Origin: Chryseobacterium oleae
GTDB taxonomy: Bacteria; Bacteroidota; Bacteroidia; Flavobacteriales; Weeksellaceae
Length of the DNA: 64,000 nucleotides
Assembly: GCF_900115055.1 (NCBI RefSeq)
Contig: NZ_FOVD01000001.1
Span: 310,001-374,000 of the forward strand
Reading direction: 5' to 3'
The notes below the pieces were generated by a model. That model was not told where the DNA came from. It did not search any database and saw nothing but the letters and a program-made list of their open reading frames with translations. This document shows, in pieces, positions 52,423 through 61,145 of the stretch; the first letter of the stretch is position 1; the number at the start of each line of letters is the position of its first letter. The position numbers and the translations under genes were made by a program.

Positions 52423-53781
52423 TTACACCGTCATTCCAATGTCAATTCCTTTGATTTTTCTGTAAAGATCGGTGGCAAAATTATCCGTCATTCCTGAAAC
52501 AAAATCGATGACACCCAGCACTTTCTGATAGTCTGTCCCCTCTTCATAAACGAATTGTCTCGGAAGAAGTTTCAGTGCTTTTTTATCATAAGATTTCCTT
52601 TCATCTTCAGGTTTCAGAATGGAAGGAATGAAGTGGTCAAGAAGCTCGTACATTACATTATACCCAGCATTTTCAATTTCTACCACTGCTTTATGGTTGT
52701 AGATTTTTTCAATAGAGAATGCTTCGATGTCCTGCAACGCCCGGTTTTCAGATTTATAGATATCAAGAAGCCCGTTGTCCAGATTTCCCTGGAGAATGGT
52801 TTCAAAATTATGTTTATAGATCTCAAGCGATTTGTTGATTAAAGCATTGATAGCTTTAGCACGCAGATAAGAGATTTTTTCATTTTCATTGGAAATGGAG
52901 GCCAGCTTATTTTTCACTTTGTCCATATCGCTGCTTTCAGATTTGATCAGTTCAAAAAACAGGTTCTCACAGTCTGAAGTGGATACAATTCCCAGTCTGT
53001 GGGCATCTTCCATATCAATAATATTGTAGCAGATATCATCCGCCGCTTCTACAAGCCACACGAAAGGATGTCTTTTAAATATGTAAGGTTCTTCGTTTTC
53101 TACAATTAAATTCGTTGCTTTGGCGATTTCAAGGAAAATATCTTTCTCATTCTGGAAAAACCCGAATTTCTTTCTGTGAATAATTCCTTTTTTCTTGGCA
53201 ACAGCTTCACACGGATATTTTGCAATACTCGCAAGTGTAGAAAAAGTCAGCTGAATTCCGCCTTCATCTTTCCCCTGTTGACGCTGCGCCAGAACTCTTA
53301 TTGCATTGGCATTTCCTTCAAAATTCACCAGATCCGCCCATTCTTTTTCATTAAACTTCTGCTTCAGATCTTTTTCATTTCTTTCAAAATAGCTCGCAAT
53401 GGCATCTTCTCCTGAATGTCCGAAAGCAGGGTTTCCTACATCATGACACAAACAGGCAGCGGCAATTACGTTTCCTAAATTATGAAGATAAAAGTTTTTT
53501 GAGTCTTCGGTAAGCTCATTTTTATAGGCATCGAAGATAAATTCTCCGATAATACTTCCCAAACTACGGCCTACAGACGAGACTTCCAGCGAGTGCGTCA
53601 GCCTGTTGTGCACAAAAACACTTCCGGGAAGAGGAAAAACCTGGGTCTTATTTTGCAGTCTTCTGAACGCAGAAGAGAAGATAATTCTGTCGAAATCTCT
53701 CTGAAAATCAGTTCTTGAAGCTTTAGTATGCGGGTTGTTTCCTGTACGCTGATTCGTGAAAATCTGGTTTAAATTCATCAT
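52423..53781 (-). CDS. dgt: Deoxyguanosinetriphosphate triphosphohydrolase (dGTPase)
   Basis: A 452-residue HD-domain enzyme that hydrolyses dGTP (dNTPs) to deoxynucleoside and triphosphate. Features: RTDFQRDFDRIIFSSAFRRLQNKTQVFPLPGSVFVHNRLTHSLEVSSVGRSLG, the HD motif LCHDVGNPAFGHSGEDAI, and FVWLVEAADDICYNIIDMEDA. Length and motifs match dGTPase family members well. Two Met codons begin the protein (53781 and 53778), and the choice is open. It is divergent from the glycosylase gene, 67 bp apart. Confidence 0.92.
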   Translation of the reverse strand: MMNLNQIFTNQRTGNNPHTKASRTDFQRDFDRIIFSSAFRRLQNKTQVFPLPGSVFVHNRLTHSLEVSSVGRSLGSIIGEFIFDAYKNELTEDSKNFYLHNLGNVIAAACLCHDVGNPAFGHSGEDAIASYFERNEKDLKQKFNEKEWADLVNFEGNANAIRVLAQRQQGKDEGGIQLTFSTLASIAKYPCEAVAKKKGIIHRKKFGFFQNEKDIFLEIAKATNLIVENEEPYIFKRHPFVWLVEAADDICYNIIDMEDAHRLGIVSTSDCENLFFELIKSESSDMDKVKNKLASISNENEKISYLRAKAINALINKSLEIYKHNFETILQGNLDNGLLDIYKSENRALQDIEAFSIEKIYNHKAVVEIENAGYNVMYELLDHFIPSILKPEDERKSYDKKALKLLPRQFVYEEGTDYQKVLGVIDFVSGMTDNFATDLYRKIKGIDIGMTV

Positions 53782-53848
53782 TTTTCAAAATTACTCCAAA
53801 TTTTATTTTTACGGAATAGTATTTGAACTTTTCTTGAAAAGCAAAGCC

Positions 53849-54583
53849 ATGCCTGAAGGACCATCCATACTTTTAATGAAAGAAAACCTGCTGCCTTTTG
53901 TCGGAAACACCGTGACAGAAGCTTCGGGTAATGCCAAATTCGATAAAGAACCGCTTATTGGCCAAACACTTAAAGAGATCCGTACTTTCGGAAAACAGAC
54001 GTATCTTGTTTTTGATACCATGGCGGTCCGGATTCATTTACTGATGTTCGGATCATACAGTGTGGATGAGCAGACAAAACCGGATACCAGTCTGCGATTA
54101 TCCCTTCATTTCAAAACCGGCAGCCTCTATTTTTATACTTGCTCTGTAAAAGCCGTAGATTTTGAATATTTATCCACCATTGACTGGGAAGCTGATATTA
54201 TGAGCGATGCCTGGAAACCTGAAAAGGCAGAAAAGAAACTGAAATCCAAGCCTGAAATGATGGTCTGTGACGCGTTGATGAATCAGGATATTTTTTCAGG
54301 TGTCGGAAATATTATTAAGAATGAAGTGCTGTTCAGAATCGGAGTTCAGCCTGAAAGCTTAGTGGGAAATCTTCCTCCAAAGAAACGAAAAGAACTCATT
54401 GCTAAAGCGAGAAATTACAGTTTTGACTTTCTTCAATGGAAACGGGAATTTACTCTAAAACAACACTGGCTTGTGCATACCAAAACCATTTGCCCGATAT
54501 GTGGTCAGAAACTCGTAAAAAAGCAGACCGGACTTGGAAAAAGACGAAGTTTTTACTGTGAAAAAGATCAGAAGCTTTATTAG
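53849..54583 (+). CDS. Fpg/Nei family DNA glycosylase
   Basis: 244 residues from MPEGPSILLMKENL at 53849 (family N-terminal Pro-Glu after Met removal). A longer upstream frame is open but lacks the family start. The glycosylase removes oxidised bases and nicks by beta/delta elimination; the H2TH region reads DALMNQDIFSGVGNIIKNEVLFRIGVQP. The C-terminal zinc finger reads CPICGQKLVKKQTGLGKRRSFYCEKDQ: three Cys and Asp at the usual fourth Cys position. The finger may bind zinc through the remaining residues or be weakened. Cytoplasmic DNA repair. Confidence 0.88.
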   Translation: MPEGPSILLMKENLLPFVGNTVTEASGNAKFDKEPLIGQTLKEIRTFGKQTYLVFDTMAVRIHLLMFGSYSVDEQTKPDTSLRLSLHFKTGSLYFYTCSVKAVDFEYLSTIDWEADIMSDAWKPEKAEKKLKSKPEMMVCDALMNQDIFSGVGNIIKNEVLFRIGVQPESLVGNLPPKKRKELIAKARNYSFDFLQWKREFTLKQHWLVHTKTICPICGQKLVKKQTGLGKRRSFYCEKDQKLY

Positions 54584-54850
54584 ATGGCAATCGTTTTTAA
54601 TTTAACCTAAAAATTCGGATTACTCGGTTTTTAAACAATCCTGATTATCCTCCCTCTTCCATCTTCCAGCAATATGCTTCAAACTTTCCTTACCTGAATT
54701 CCGGGTAATTTACAGCATCTATTTTGACCAGTGTTTTTTCCATTCACGGAAAAGGTTGGAAACGTCCTATATTTGGGGAAATTCTAAACATTCTGATTCA
54801 TTGAACATCAATGAACAATAATAACCCAAAAAACTTAAATTCTTAAAACA

Positions 54851-55477
54851 ATGACCGACAACACATGGCTAGACCGATGGAATGACCGATACAGCAGCGA
54901 AGAATTCGCTTACGGAACCGAACCTAATACTTATTTAAAAGAACAGCTGGAAAAATTACAACCTGGTTCTATCCTTTTTCCTGCTGAAGGCGAAGGACGG
55001 AATGCCGTTTTTGCGGCAACAAAAGGATGGAAAGTCTCCGCTTTTGACATCAGCAGTGAAGGTAAAACTAAAGCATTACAGCTTGCTGAAAATCGTAATG
55101 TGAGCATTGATTATCAAGTCGGAGAACTTCAGGAGCTGAATTATCATGGTGAGCAGTTTGATGCAATTGCGCTTATCTATGCTCATTTTCCTGCGGATAT
55201 CAAATCCTCTATTCATCGAGCACTGGACCAATATCTTCGTAAAGGAGGTTTGATTATTTTTGAAGCTTTCAGTAAAAGCCATCTGAACTATGTTCTGAAA
55301 AACGAAAAGGTAGGCGGACCAAAAGATATCGGATCTTTATTCTCCATTGATGAGATCAAAGCTGATTTTCCCGATTACGATCATATTGAACTGGAGGAAA
55401 AAGAAATTGAACTTCATGAAGGTTTATTTCACAACGGAACCGGTTCGGTGATCCGTTTTGCAGGGAGAAAACGCTAA
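54851..55477 (+). CDS. Class I SAM-dependent methyltransferase (TehB-like)
   Basis: A 208-residue methyltransferase. The SAM loop reads [32 protein letters not shown] (the GEGRN motif typical of the TehB-like group), followed by [43 protein letters not shown]. The N-terminus [20 protein letters not shown] also matches this group. Substrate unknown; thiopurine/tellurite-type methyltransferases are relatives. It is single, followed convergently by the LytTR regulator. Confidence 0.85.
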   Translation: MTDNTWLDRWNDRYSSEEFAYGTEPNTYLKEQLEKLQPGSILFPAEGEGRNAVFAATKGWKVSAFDISSEGKTKALQLAENRNVSIDYQVGELQELNYHGEQFDAIALIYAHFPADIKSSIHRALDQYLRKGGLIIFEAFSKSHLNYVLKNEKVGGPKDIGSLFSIDEIKADFPDYDHIELEEKEIELHEGLFHNGTGSVIRFAGRKR

Positions 55478-55479
55478 GT

Positions 55480-56205
55480 TTACGCTTCAGGATTAAGGAA
55501 CCCGCCGGCATATTTTGCAAAAAAGTCAAATCTGTATACTTCACCCAGAGGAATTTCTGATTCATCTATATAAATATTATGATTGTCGAATGAATCGATG
55601 AAATCCATATTGACCACATAGGATTTACTTACACGCAGAAACAGTTCCAATGGAATTTTCTGGTGAATGTTTTTGAGATTCATGGCTGTAATAAGCTTCT
55701 GCTGGCGGGTATGAATAACCACATAGTCTTTTAAAGCTTCAATAAATTTTATATCTGAAATGTTGACTTTATAGAATCTGCGGTCTGCCTTAATAAATAA
55801 AAACTCAGGAGTATTGGACTCTACCGTATTTTTCACGGTATTTTTAGACAGCAATTCTGTATACTGAACGGCTTTTTTTATAGCTTTGTCCAGCCTTTGG
55901 GGATCGATGGGTTTCAGAAGATAATCTACCGCTTCCAGGTCATAACTTTTCACTGCGTACTGCGAATACGCTGTTGTAAAAATAATCAGGCTTTGTTCAG
56001 GAAGCATTTCTGCGAATTCCAGCCCTGTAACCATGGGCATTTCAATATCCAGGAAGATAAGATCTACGTCATTGGTTTTAAGGAAATCAAGAGCGGAAGG
56101 TGCATTGGAAAACTCGCCAAGAATTTCAGTCTTTGACGTTTCATTGATCAGGGAACGCATTTCTGCTCTTGCCAGAGGTTCATCATCTACGATTATACAA
56201 TTCAT
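55480..56205 (-). CDS. LytTR-family response regulator
   Basis: A 241-residue response regulator. The receiver domain (1-120) shows CIIVDDEPLARAEMR with the acidic pair, LIFLDIEMPMVTGLEF with phospho-acceptor Asp, and AVDYLLKPIDPQRL. The LytTR DNA-binding domain (about 140-238) shows FLFIKADRRFYKVNISDIKFIEALKDYVVIHTR and ELFLRVSKSYVVNMDFID. It overlaps the sensor kinase stop by four bases (56202-56205) and forms a LytS/LytR-type pair with it. Confidence 0.92.
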   Translation of the reverse strand: MNCIIVDDEPLARAEMRSLINETSKTEILGEFSNAPSALDFLKTNDVDLIFLDIEMPMVTGLEFAEMLPEQSLIIFTTAYSQYAVKSYDLEAVDYLLKPIDPQRLDKAIKKAVQYTELLSKNTVKNTVESNTPEFLFIKADRRFYKVNISDIKFIEALKDYVVIHTRQQKLITAMNLKNIHQKIPLELFLRVSKSYVVNMDFIDSFDNHNIYIDESEIPLGEVYRFDFFAKYAGGFLNPEA

Positions 56206-57275
56206 ACAGGCGTTTTTAAATTGACGGTATATTCTTTTTCTCCGGAAATAATATCCAGTTCGAAGGCGTTTCCATACAGGAGCTCAAGTCTTCTTTTGAT
56301 ATTGGCCAGCCCCAGTCCGCCATAATTGGCATTAGATACCATCAGGCCTGGGTTCATGGAGTTCGTGCAGGTAAAGTAAAGGGTTTTATTTTCAACCCGT
56401 ATTTCTATTTTCACATACGATTCTTTACTGCTGATATCTACACTGTGCTTCACAGCATTTTCAACAAAGGTGGTGAATAAATTCGGGGGAATAAAAGTAC
56501 TTTTTACCGTTCTGTCACCCGTATCTGCATTGATATTAAACTGAAAATTATCCCTTCTTATTTTTTCCAGGTTCAAAAAATTAGACAGAAAATCTATTTC
56601 TGAAACAAGTAGCGTTTTCTCCTCCCCGTTCTCATACAATTGATATCTTAAGAATTCCGAAAGCTTGACAATAACCACAGATGCTTTTTCCGGATCTGTT
56701 CTGGTGAGTGCTTTCACATTATTCAGCATATTAAACAGAAAATGTGGATTGATCTGATTCCGAAGCTCATTCAGCTCCATCTGCAACGTCAGATTTTTAA
56801 GTTCTGTGATTCTTTTGGTATCACTGATCCATTTCTGCAGCAACTTCACGGTAGTGGTTGTCAGAATAATAGGCACACACATCAGGATACCTTCATAAAT
56901 ACTTCCTCTATCCCCTTCCTTTTTGATATTTTCGACTCTGAAATCTTCAAAGAAAAATTTAAAACTATAGCCAATCATATTCAGTCCCGCAACTCCCATC
57001 ATGATCAACAGGGCCAGATACGTCACATATTTTGTTTTAAAGAAAAACCTGGGTACGAGAACATATATATTAATGTACACCATTCCAATCAGCACACAAT
57101 AGACAAAGAACAGTACATAATACTGATAGATCCCGGAATACCAGTGCCAAAACCTTGCACTGTACATCATCAGGAAAAAGAAAATAAGGAACAGCACATG
57201 CCTGCGGAACCTGAACCGGTCTTCCACCAAAAAGTCCATGACAAGCGTTTCCCTAAATTTTGGCGTACCGTTCAT
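56202..57275 (-). CDS. LytS-like sensor histidine kinase (His_kinase family)
   Basis: A 357-residue membrane kinase. Four hydrophobic helices lie in residues about 22-145 (HVLFLIFFFLMMYSARFW, YVLFFVYCVLIGMVYINI). Then comes a coiled linker and the kinase motif MELNELRNQINPHFLFNMLNNVKALTR with the phospho-His. The ATPase domain has PPNLFTTFVENAVKH (N-box) and NANYGGLGLANIKRRLELLYG (G-box). It phosphorylates the LytTR regulator immediately downstream. The signal sensed is unknown. Confidence 0.92.
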   Translation of the reverse strand: MNGTPKFRETLVMDFLVEDRFRFRRHVLFLIFFFLMMYSARFWHWYSGIYQYYVLFFVYCVLIGMVYINIYVLVPRFFFKTKYVTYLALLIMMGVAGLNMIGYSFKFFFEDFRVENIKKEGDRGSIYEGILMCVPIILTTTTVKLLQKWISDTKRITELKNLTLQMELNELRNQINPHFLFNMLNNVKALTRTDPEKASVVIVKLSEFLRYQLYENGEEKTLLVSEIDFLSNFLNLEKIRRDNFQFNINADTGDRTVKSTFIPPNLFTTFVENAVKHSVDISSKESYVKIEIRVENKTLYFTCTNSMNPGLMVSNANYGGLGLANIKRRLELLYGNAFELDIISGEKEYTVNLKTPV

Positions 57276-57467
57276 AATATTCTGTCTGTTTTAATACAAA
57301 ACAAAAATAGAGAATAACGTAAAGAATATCTATAATATTATACCAACCCTGCTTTTTTTTATACGAATTTTAAAAGAGGCGGATTTCGTATAAATTAGAA
57401 CCCGTTTGGTATAAAAACAAATTTTCGCGGCTTAATTCTCTTTTCCTTTGTCCTGTTCAATTTTTTT

Positions 57468-57902
57468 ATGCTTATGGAATTAGCCGTTTTTCAGGAACTT
57501 ACAGAAGAAATAACCTTAGAATGTTTTTATATGACAGAAACCCAGCAAGAGGAGAAAGTAATACAACTGATCGACCTGCATCATTTTGTGGAATGCTACC
57601 ATTCGGAGATCAGGATTTTAAGTTACCTCCAACATCCTATTAATATTGTAGAAGAAAATGGGGTTAAAAAAGGAATTTTATTTTTTGATCTTAAACATTT
57701 CGCTCCTTTCGACTGGAATGCTTTTGAAGAGTTTAAAAGACGGAATCATATCAAGGAGCTCTGGTTTGTCTTTGTAGAAGAAGATCCGATTCCTGATACC
57801 ATCCGTCATTCTGACTTTATCACCGAAAACAGTTTAGACATCTTTTATGATAAAATATTCGTGTTCAATTTTTTTCAATCTGCCATTCAACCCTTAAAAT
57901 AA
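57468..57902 (+). CDS. Hypothetical protein, 144 aa
   Basis: I do not recognise the family. The sequence is acidic and soluble, with a regular alpha/beta pattern and no signal peptide (EEKVIQLIDLHHFVECYHSEIRILSYLQHPINIVEENG, WNAFEEFKRRNHIKELWFVFVEEDPIPDTIRHSDF). Two start codons (57468, 57474) are possible. It lies 4 bases before the DUF6268-like gene, so the two are likely co-transcribed, divergent from the LytS/LytTR operon that may control them. Confidence 0.6.
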   Translation: MLMELAVFQELTEEITLECFYMTETQQEEKVIQLIDLHHFVECYHSEIRILSYLQHPINIVEENGVKKGILFFDLKHFAPFDWNAFEEFKRRNHIKELWFVFVEEDPIPDTIRHSDFITENSLDIFYDKIFVFNFFQSAIQPLK

Positions 57903-57906
57903 AACC

Positions 57907-58878
57907 ATGAAAACACTGAGAAGAGTTCTTGTTCCCCTTGCGATGTTCCCGTTAAAGAATATTGCCTATACTCAAAAAAGAGACAGTATTCCACTAAAAG
58001 TAAGAGCTTACTTTGCCGATAAATTCCCCCAGAACCGGGATCTGAATATTGAATTTACCCAAACGGCTCCTTTTCAGTTTTCATCAAAACTTGACGGGAA
58101 AGACCTGCCTGACAACAAAGTGAAAAGTTTTCAGCAATTAAATACCAGTGCCAATATTTATCTGGTGAAAAAGAAAACCTGGCTTCTCAGTACTTCTTTA
58201 AATTATCGCTACACGGCTTTCAATACTGAAAAACCGATTATGGCGGAAACAGATCGAAAGAATGACTTTCATTATCATTCCGAAGGTATTAATTTCAGTT
58301 ATTTTTCAAAGCTGTTCAATAAAGTAGCGATCTATTCAGCCACCGCTTCTGTGGACGGAAGTAATCAGCATTTTGAAAGGATAAGAGGAATGGTGACAGC
58401 TGCTGTTGTTTTAAAAGCTACTCCAAAAACAAAAATGCTCATCGGTATTGCCGGTTTTATTGATCCAAGTGCACAGGTTCCCATTCTTCCGATCTTTACG
58501 TACGAAAACAGGTTCAATAACGGCTGGATGCTTGATATTCTTCTTCCTAAAAAGATATTGGTAAGAAAGGATATTTTCGCCAATGGCAGAATTTCCCTGG
58601 GAACAGAAATGGATAATACTTCTTTTTATATGTACAAGAATGACAGAACGTATGAATTCCGGCAGCTGGAAATCAATTCCGGGGCTATTTATGAACATAA
58701 TTTAGGCAGCAATTTTATTGGAACTTTAAAAACAGGAATCAGAGCGGTGCCGCGAGCGAGGGCTTTTGATAAGGAAGAATCTTTTAAAGACTACATTTTC
58801 GAAGCCACTTATAAACCCTCATTCTATTTCAATGTCGGAATATCTTATAATCCTTTTGGAAAGCCTAGAACAAAATGA
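57907..58878 (+). CDS. Outer-membrane beta-barrel protein (DUF6268-like)
   Basis: A 323-residue protein with a short signal-like N-terminus (MKTLRRVLVPLAMFPLKNIAYTQ) and amphipathic strands: NIYLVKKKTWLLSTSLNYRY, YSATASVDGSNQHFERIRGM, WMLDILLPKKILVRKDIF and FYFNVGISYNPFGKPRTK. The pattern fits a small outer-membrane barrel, recalled as DUF6268 in Bacteroidota. The signal peptide is weak, since the hydrophobic core is short. It is coupled to the upstream hypothetical gene. Confidence 0.65.
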   Translation: MKTLRRVLVPLAMFPLKNIAYTQKRDSIPLKVRAYFADKFPQNRDLNIEFTQTAPFQFSSKLDGKDLPDNKVKSFQQLNTSANIYLVKKKTWLLSTSLNYRYTAFNTEKPIMAETDRKNDFHYHSEGINFSYFSKLFNKVAIYSATASVDGSNQHFERIRGMVTAAVVLKATPKTKMLIGIAGFIDPSAQVPILPIFTYENRFNNGWMLDILLPKKILVRKDIFANGRISLGTEMDNTSFYMYKNDRTYEFRQLEINSGAIYEHNLGSNFIGTLKTGIRAVPRARAFDKEESFKDYIFEATYKPSFYFNVGISYNPFGKPRTK

Positions 58879-59247
58879 TTTCAATTTTCTGGAAACCTTT
58901 AAAGAACTTTGGAAAAAACAAAACCGGGATTTTTGAGTTTTTCAGGATGATTTTATATTTTGGCTAAAGCCTATTGATGTTGATTATTTCCTGATAAATG
59001 GGCTAAAGCCCACTCCTATTGAATTTTAATATGCTTAGACTCAAATCGGTGGGCGCTGAGTATTTTCGGGGAAGTGGGCTGAAGCCCACCATTGAATTTT
59101 AGTAAGGATCTTTTAATCTTTTAATCTTTTAATCTTTTAATCTTTTAATCTTTTAATCTTTTAATCTTTTAATCTTTTAATCATTTTAATCATTTAATCA
59201 TTTTAATCTTTAAATTCTTAAATTTTTAAATCTTTTAATCAACAACC
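58879..59247. repeat. Palindromic GGGCTAAAGCCC repeats and an 8-bp tandem array
   Basis: 369 bp, no gene. GGGCTAAAGCCC (59000-59011), GTGGGCTGAAGCCCAC (59074-59089) and an ATTTTGGCTAAAGCC copy (about 58957) form short palindromic units. From 59111 to 59182 are nine perfect copies of TTTTAATC, continuing as degenerate copies to about 59240. Confidence 0.8.
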
Positions 59248-59583
59248 TCAATGCGTCCCCATTTTTGAAAACACATTAATAACGATCACCCCAATAACAA
59301 TCAGTGCAATTCCAATAATAGCAGGGAGATCCGGAACCTGCTTAAAAGCAATGATGCCAATCATCGTGATAAAGACAATTCCCACACCCGACCATATCGC
59401 ATATGTGATTCCTACGGGGATGTGGCGCAGCGTCATGCTTAGAAAGTAAAAGGCAGCAGCATATCCCACGACCGTTACTACAGAAGGCCAGAGTTTTGAA
59501 AATTCTTCAGATTTTTTCAGAAAAGTAGTCGCGATGATCTCGAATATGATCGCTAAGGCTAGAAAGATATAACTGCGTCCCAT
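59248..59583 (-). CDS. Small multidrug resistance (SMR/EmrE) family efflux protein
   Basis: A 111-residue four-helix inner-membrane protein: SYIFLALAIIFEIIATTFLKKSEEFSKLWPSVVTVVGYAAAFYFLSMTLRHIPVGITYAIWSGVGIVFITMIGII. The essential Glu14-type residue (IIFEIIATT) and the GITYAIWSGVG motif are intact. It exports cationic drugs or guanidinium in exchange for protons, usually as a dimer. A single gene, with TATTTTTG at 59599-59606 (minus strand) as its likely -7 box. Confidence 0.92.
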   Translation of the reverse strand: MGRSYIFLALAIIFEIIATTFLKKSEEFSKLWPSVVTVVGYAAAFYFLSMTLRHIPVGITYAIWSGVGIVFITMIGIIAFKQVPDLPAIIGIALIVIGVIVINVFSKMGTH

Positions 59584-60314
59584 ACGGCTGGTTTTCTACA
59601 AAAATAAGGAAAAACGGTCTCTTTTCACAGGAAAATGTTTTCTATCATCTCCGGGAACATCAAATTCCTAGATTCAAAACAGGCATCCCATTCTCTTCAT
59701 TTCCCGATCCATTCCTGAGCATTTTAATATGAAAATCAGGAGGTTAAAAAGAGTCGCATCAATACACCATCCGGTGATATTTATCCAATGTATTTATTAT
59801 AAAGCATTTACATAAAAGAAAATAATCTGTCATAAAAAAGTCTGACAGTAGGAGTTTCAAGGTGTCATTATTTCATATAGATGTGACAAATGTCTCCAAT
59901 TGATGTCACAAAATCTGACAGCTTCTAAAAATTTCATCATAAAACAGAGTCACAAATAATAAGTTTACTTAACATAATATTTCTTCCGCTACCCAAAATC
60001 TGACGTTCAAAAACATAGTTAAAAGTGATTATTATGCATCGCATTTCTTATTTTTTGTTTTATCAAGTCCAATATAGAAGTGTTCAAACTGTTGTCAACT
60101 TTTTATTTTTTTACAGATAAGACAATAAATATATTAATAATTTCCTAAAAACATATTAATTTTTTGTAAACAAACATTCACTGTAAATTAAGTTTTAAAA
60201 CACATAACACACTGATATACATCATGATTATTTGCTTTGGCACGTGATTTGAAAGTTGTAATATTGCAATTAGAAAATTGATAAAATAAAGTCAAATAAT
60301 TAAATAAAACAAAA
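59584..60314. other. Long upstream region of the small membrane peptide gene
   Basis: 731 bp without genes. Between 59825 and 59935, TGTCA/TGACA half-sites occur repeatedly (for example CTGTCAT...CTGACAG, GTGTCA, GTGACAAATGTC, GATGTCAC...CTGACAG), suggesting regulator binding. The probable promoter of the 27-residue gene is TTTG (60248-60251)-N19-TAGAAAAT. Confidence 0.4.
59599..59606 (-). promoter_or_regulatory. -7 box of the SMR gene
   Basis: TATTTTTG on the minus strand, 16 bases before the start codon. The candidate -33 region reads TGTG, one mismatch from TTTG. Confidence 0.45.
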
Positions 60315-60398
60315 ATGGTAACTTACATTGGAATCGCAACGTGTTTAGTAGTGTTCACTTCTTACTTTATGACAGTAAAAAGAGAGCAAAGAAACTAA
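60315..60398 (+). CDS. 27-residue single-helix membrane peptide
   Basis: The frame begins ATG GTA ACT TAC ATT GGA and encodes MVTYIGIATCLVVFTSYFM followed by a basic tail (TVKREQRN). The hydrophobic run and positive C-terminus resemble a bitopic small membrane protein. It is the only frame in a discrete transcript-like unit from a promoter near 60248 to hairpins at 60466-60493 and 60552-60573. I do not recognise a family. An RNA function for the same unit is possible. Confidence 0.5.
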   Translation: MVTYIGIATCLVVFTSYFMTVKREQRN

Positions 60399-60465
60399 GT
60401 TCTAGTTTATAGAACATCTATATTAATTGTATTGTTTATGTTTTTAATCTGAATAGTCAGATTCT

Positions 60466-60493
60466 GCTCTTTTACTCACTGGAGTAAAAGGGC
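60466..60493 (+). terminator. Hairpin after the small membrane peptide gene
   Basis: GCTCTTTTACTC pairs with GAGTAAAAGGGC with one G-T pair and a 4-base loop. No T-tract follows, so it may be a processing or stability hairpin. Confidence 0.5.
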
Positions 60494-60550
60494 CCAAAAA
60501 CATAACCCCTTAACTGAATTTCATAGCAAATTTTATATATCCAAATAGTC

Positions 60551-60578
60551 AAGCCGAACAAATTGTTCGGCTTTTCTT
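60551..60578 (+). terminator. Intrinsic terminator
   Basis: AGCCGAACAA and TTGTTCGGCT form a 10-bp stem with an AT-containing centre, followed by TTTCTTG. Confidence 0.8.
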
Positions 60579-60749
60579 GTTAATATTATCGTACAATTTA
60601 GATTTTGGCTAAAGCCTGATGAATCATGATTATTTTGTAAACGGGCTAAAGCCCGTTCCTATTGAATATAGTCTGATGAATCATTTAACTTTATTGATGA
60701 TTTATATTATTAAAATAAAAAATTACTTCTGCTTATATTTTTCATCCTG

Positions 60750-60975
60750 TTCTTTTGTCTTGAAATCGCAGATTCGAAGTAGTCAAACAAAATGAGCCAA
60801 AAATTCAAGGCTGGAATCTTTCGCTAAAAATAAATGTTGTTCTCTAAAAATTCTAAACTTGCGCGAATTCATTATAGGTTATTCGACTCGAAAATAGTTT
60901 CGCACTTCGAACAGAAGAATTTTTTTAACGTTCACAATATTTATTTTTTTAACGCTACAGCCTCCTAGGCCAGGA
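60750..60975. repeat. Second copy of about 200-bp dispersed repeat
   Basis: Shares long stretches with 44755-44960: AATCTTTCGCTAAAAATAAA/AATCTTCCGCTAAAAATAAA, then GTTCTCTAAAAATTCTAAAC, then TTGCGCGAATTCA, and AACGTTCACAATATTTATTT. Its left end contains an extra 20-30 bases. It has no coding potential. Confidence 0.8.
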
Positions 60976-61106
60976 TATCAACCTTAATATTCAATGAAAG
61001 CCATATTATTCAATATTCTTTGGGTGTTATTTTTATCTGTTTTTTCCCTTCACTGGCCTACCCGCTTATTCTGTTTCAGGTCCCTGAAAATCATTCTATA
61101 AAACTT

Positions 61107-61114
61107 TATCTTTG
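61107..61114 (+). promoter_or_regulatory. -7 box of the AAA+/YggS operon
   Basis: TATCTTTG followed by CACAG, 32 bases before the ATG at 61146. A clear -33 TTTG is not seen. Confidence 0.5.
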
Positions 61115-61145
61115 CACAGATAAGAATCATTTTTTTAGTTTTAGC

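Larger units (their letters stand above)
60399..61145. other. Intergenic region with terminators and dispersed repeat
   Basis: 747 bp. It contains two hairpins after the small gene, one GGGCTAAAGCCC-type unit (60641-60656), and at about 60750-60975 the second copy of the 200-bp repeat also found at 44755-44960. No gene is recognised. The AAA+ promoter is at 61107-61114. Confidence 0.6.

Noticed and set aside
56742..57317. 191-residue plus-strand frame antisense to the histidine kinase
   Set aside because: The kinase shows H-, N- and G-box motifs; the antisense product is His/Gln-rich, as expected from the reversed frame.
60256..60269. TTGTAATATTGCAA upstream of the 27-residue gene as an eighth operator
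   Set aside because: It is an even-spaced palindrome without the central base and without the AACA/TGTT core of the seven sites.
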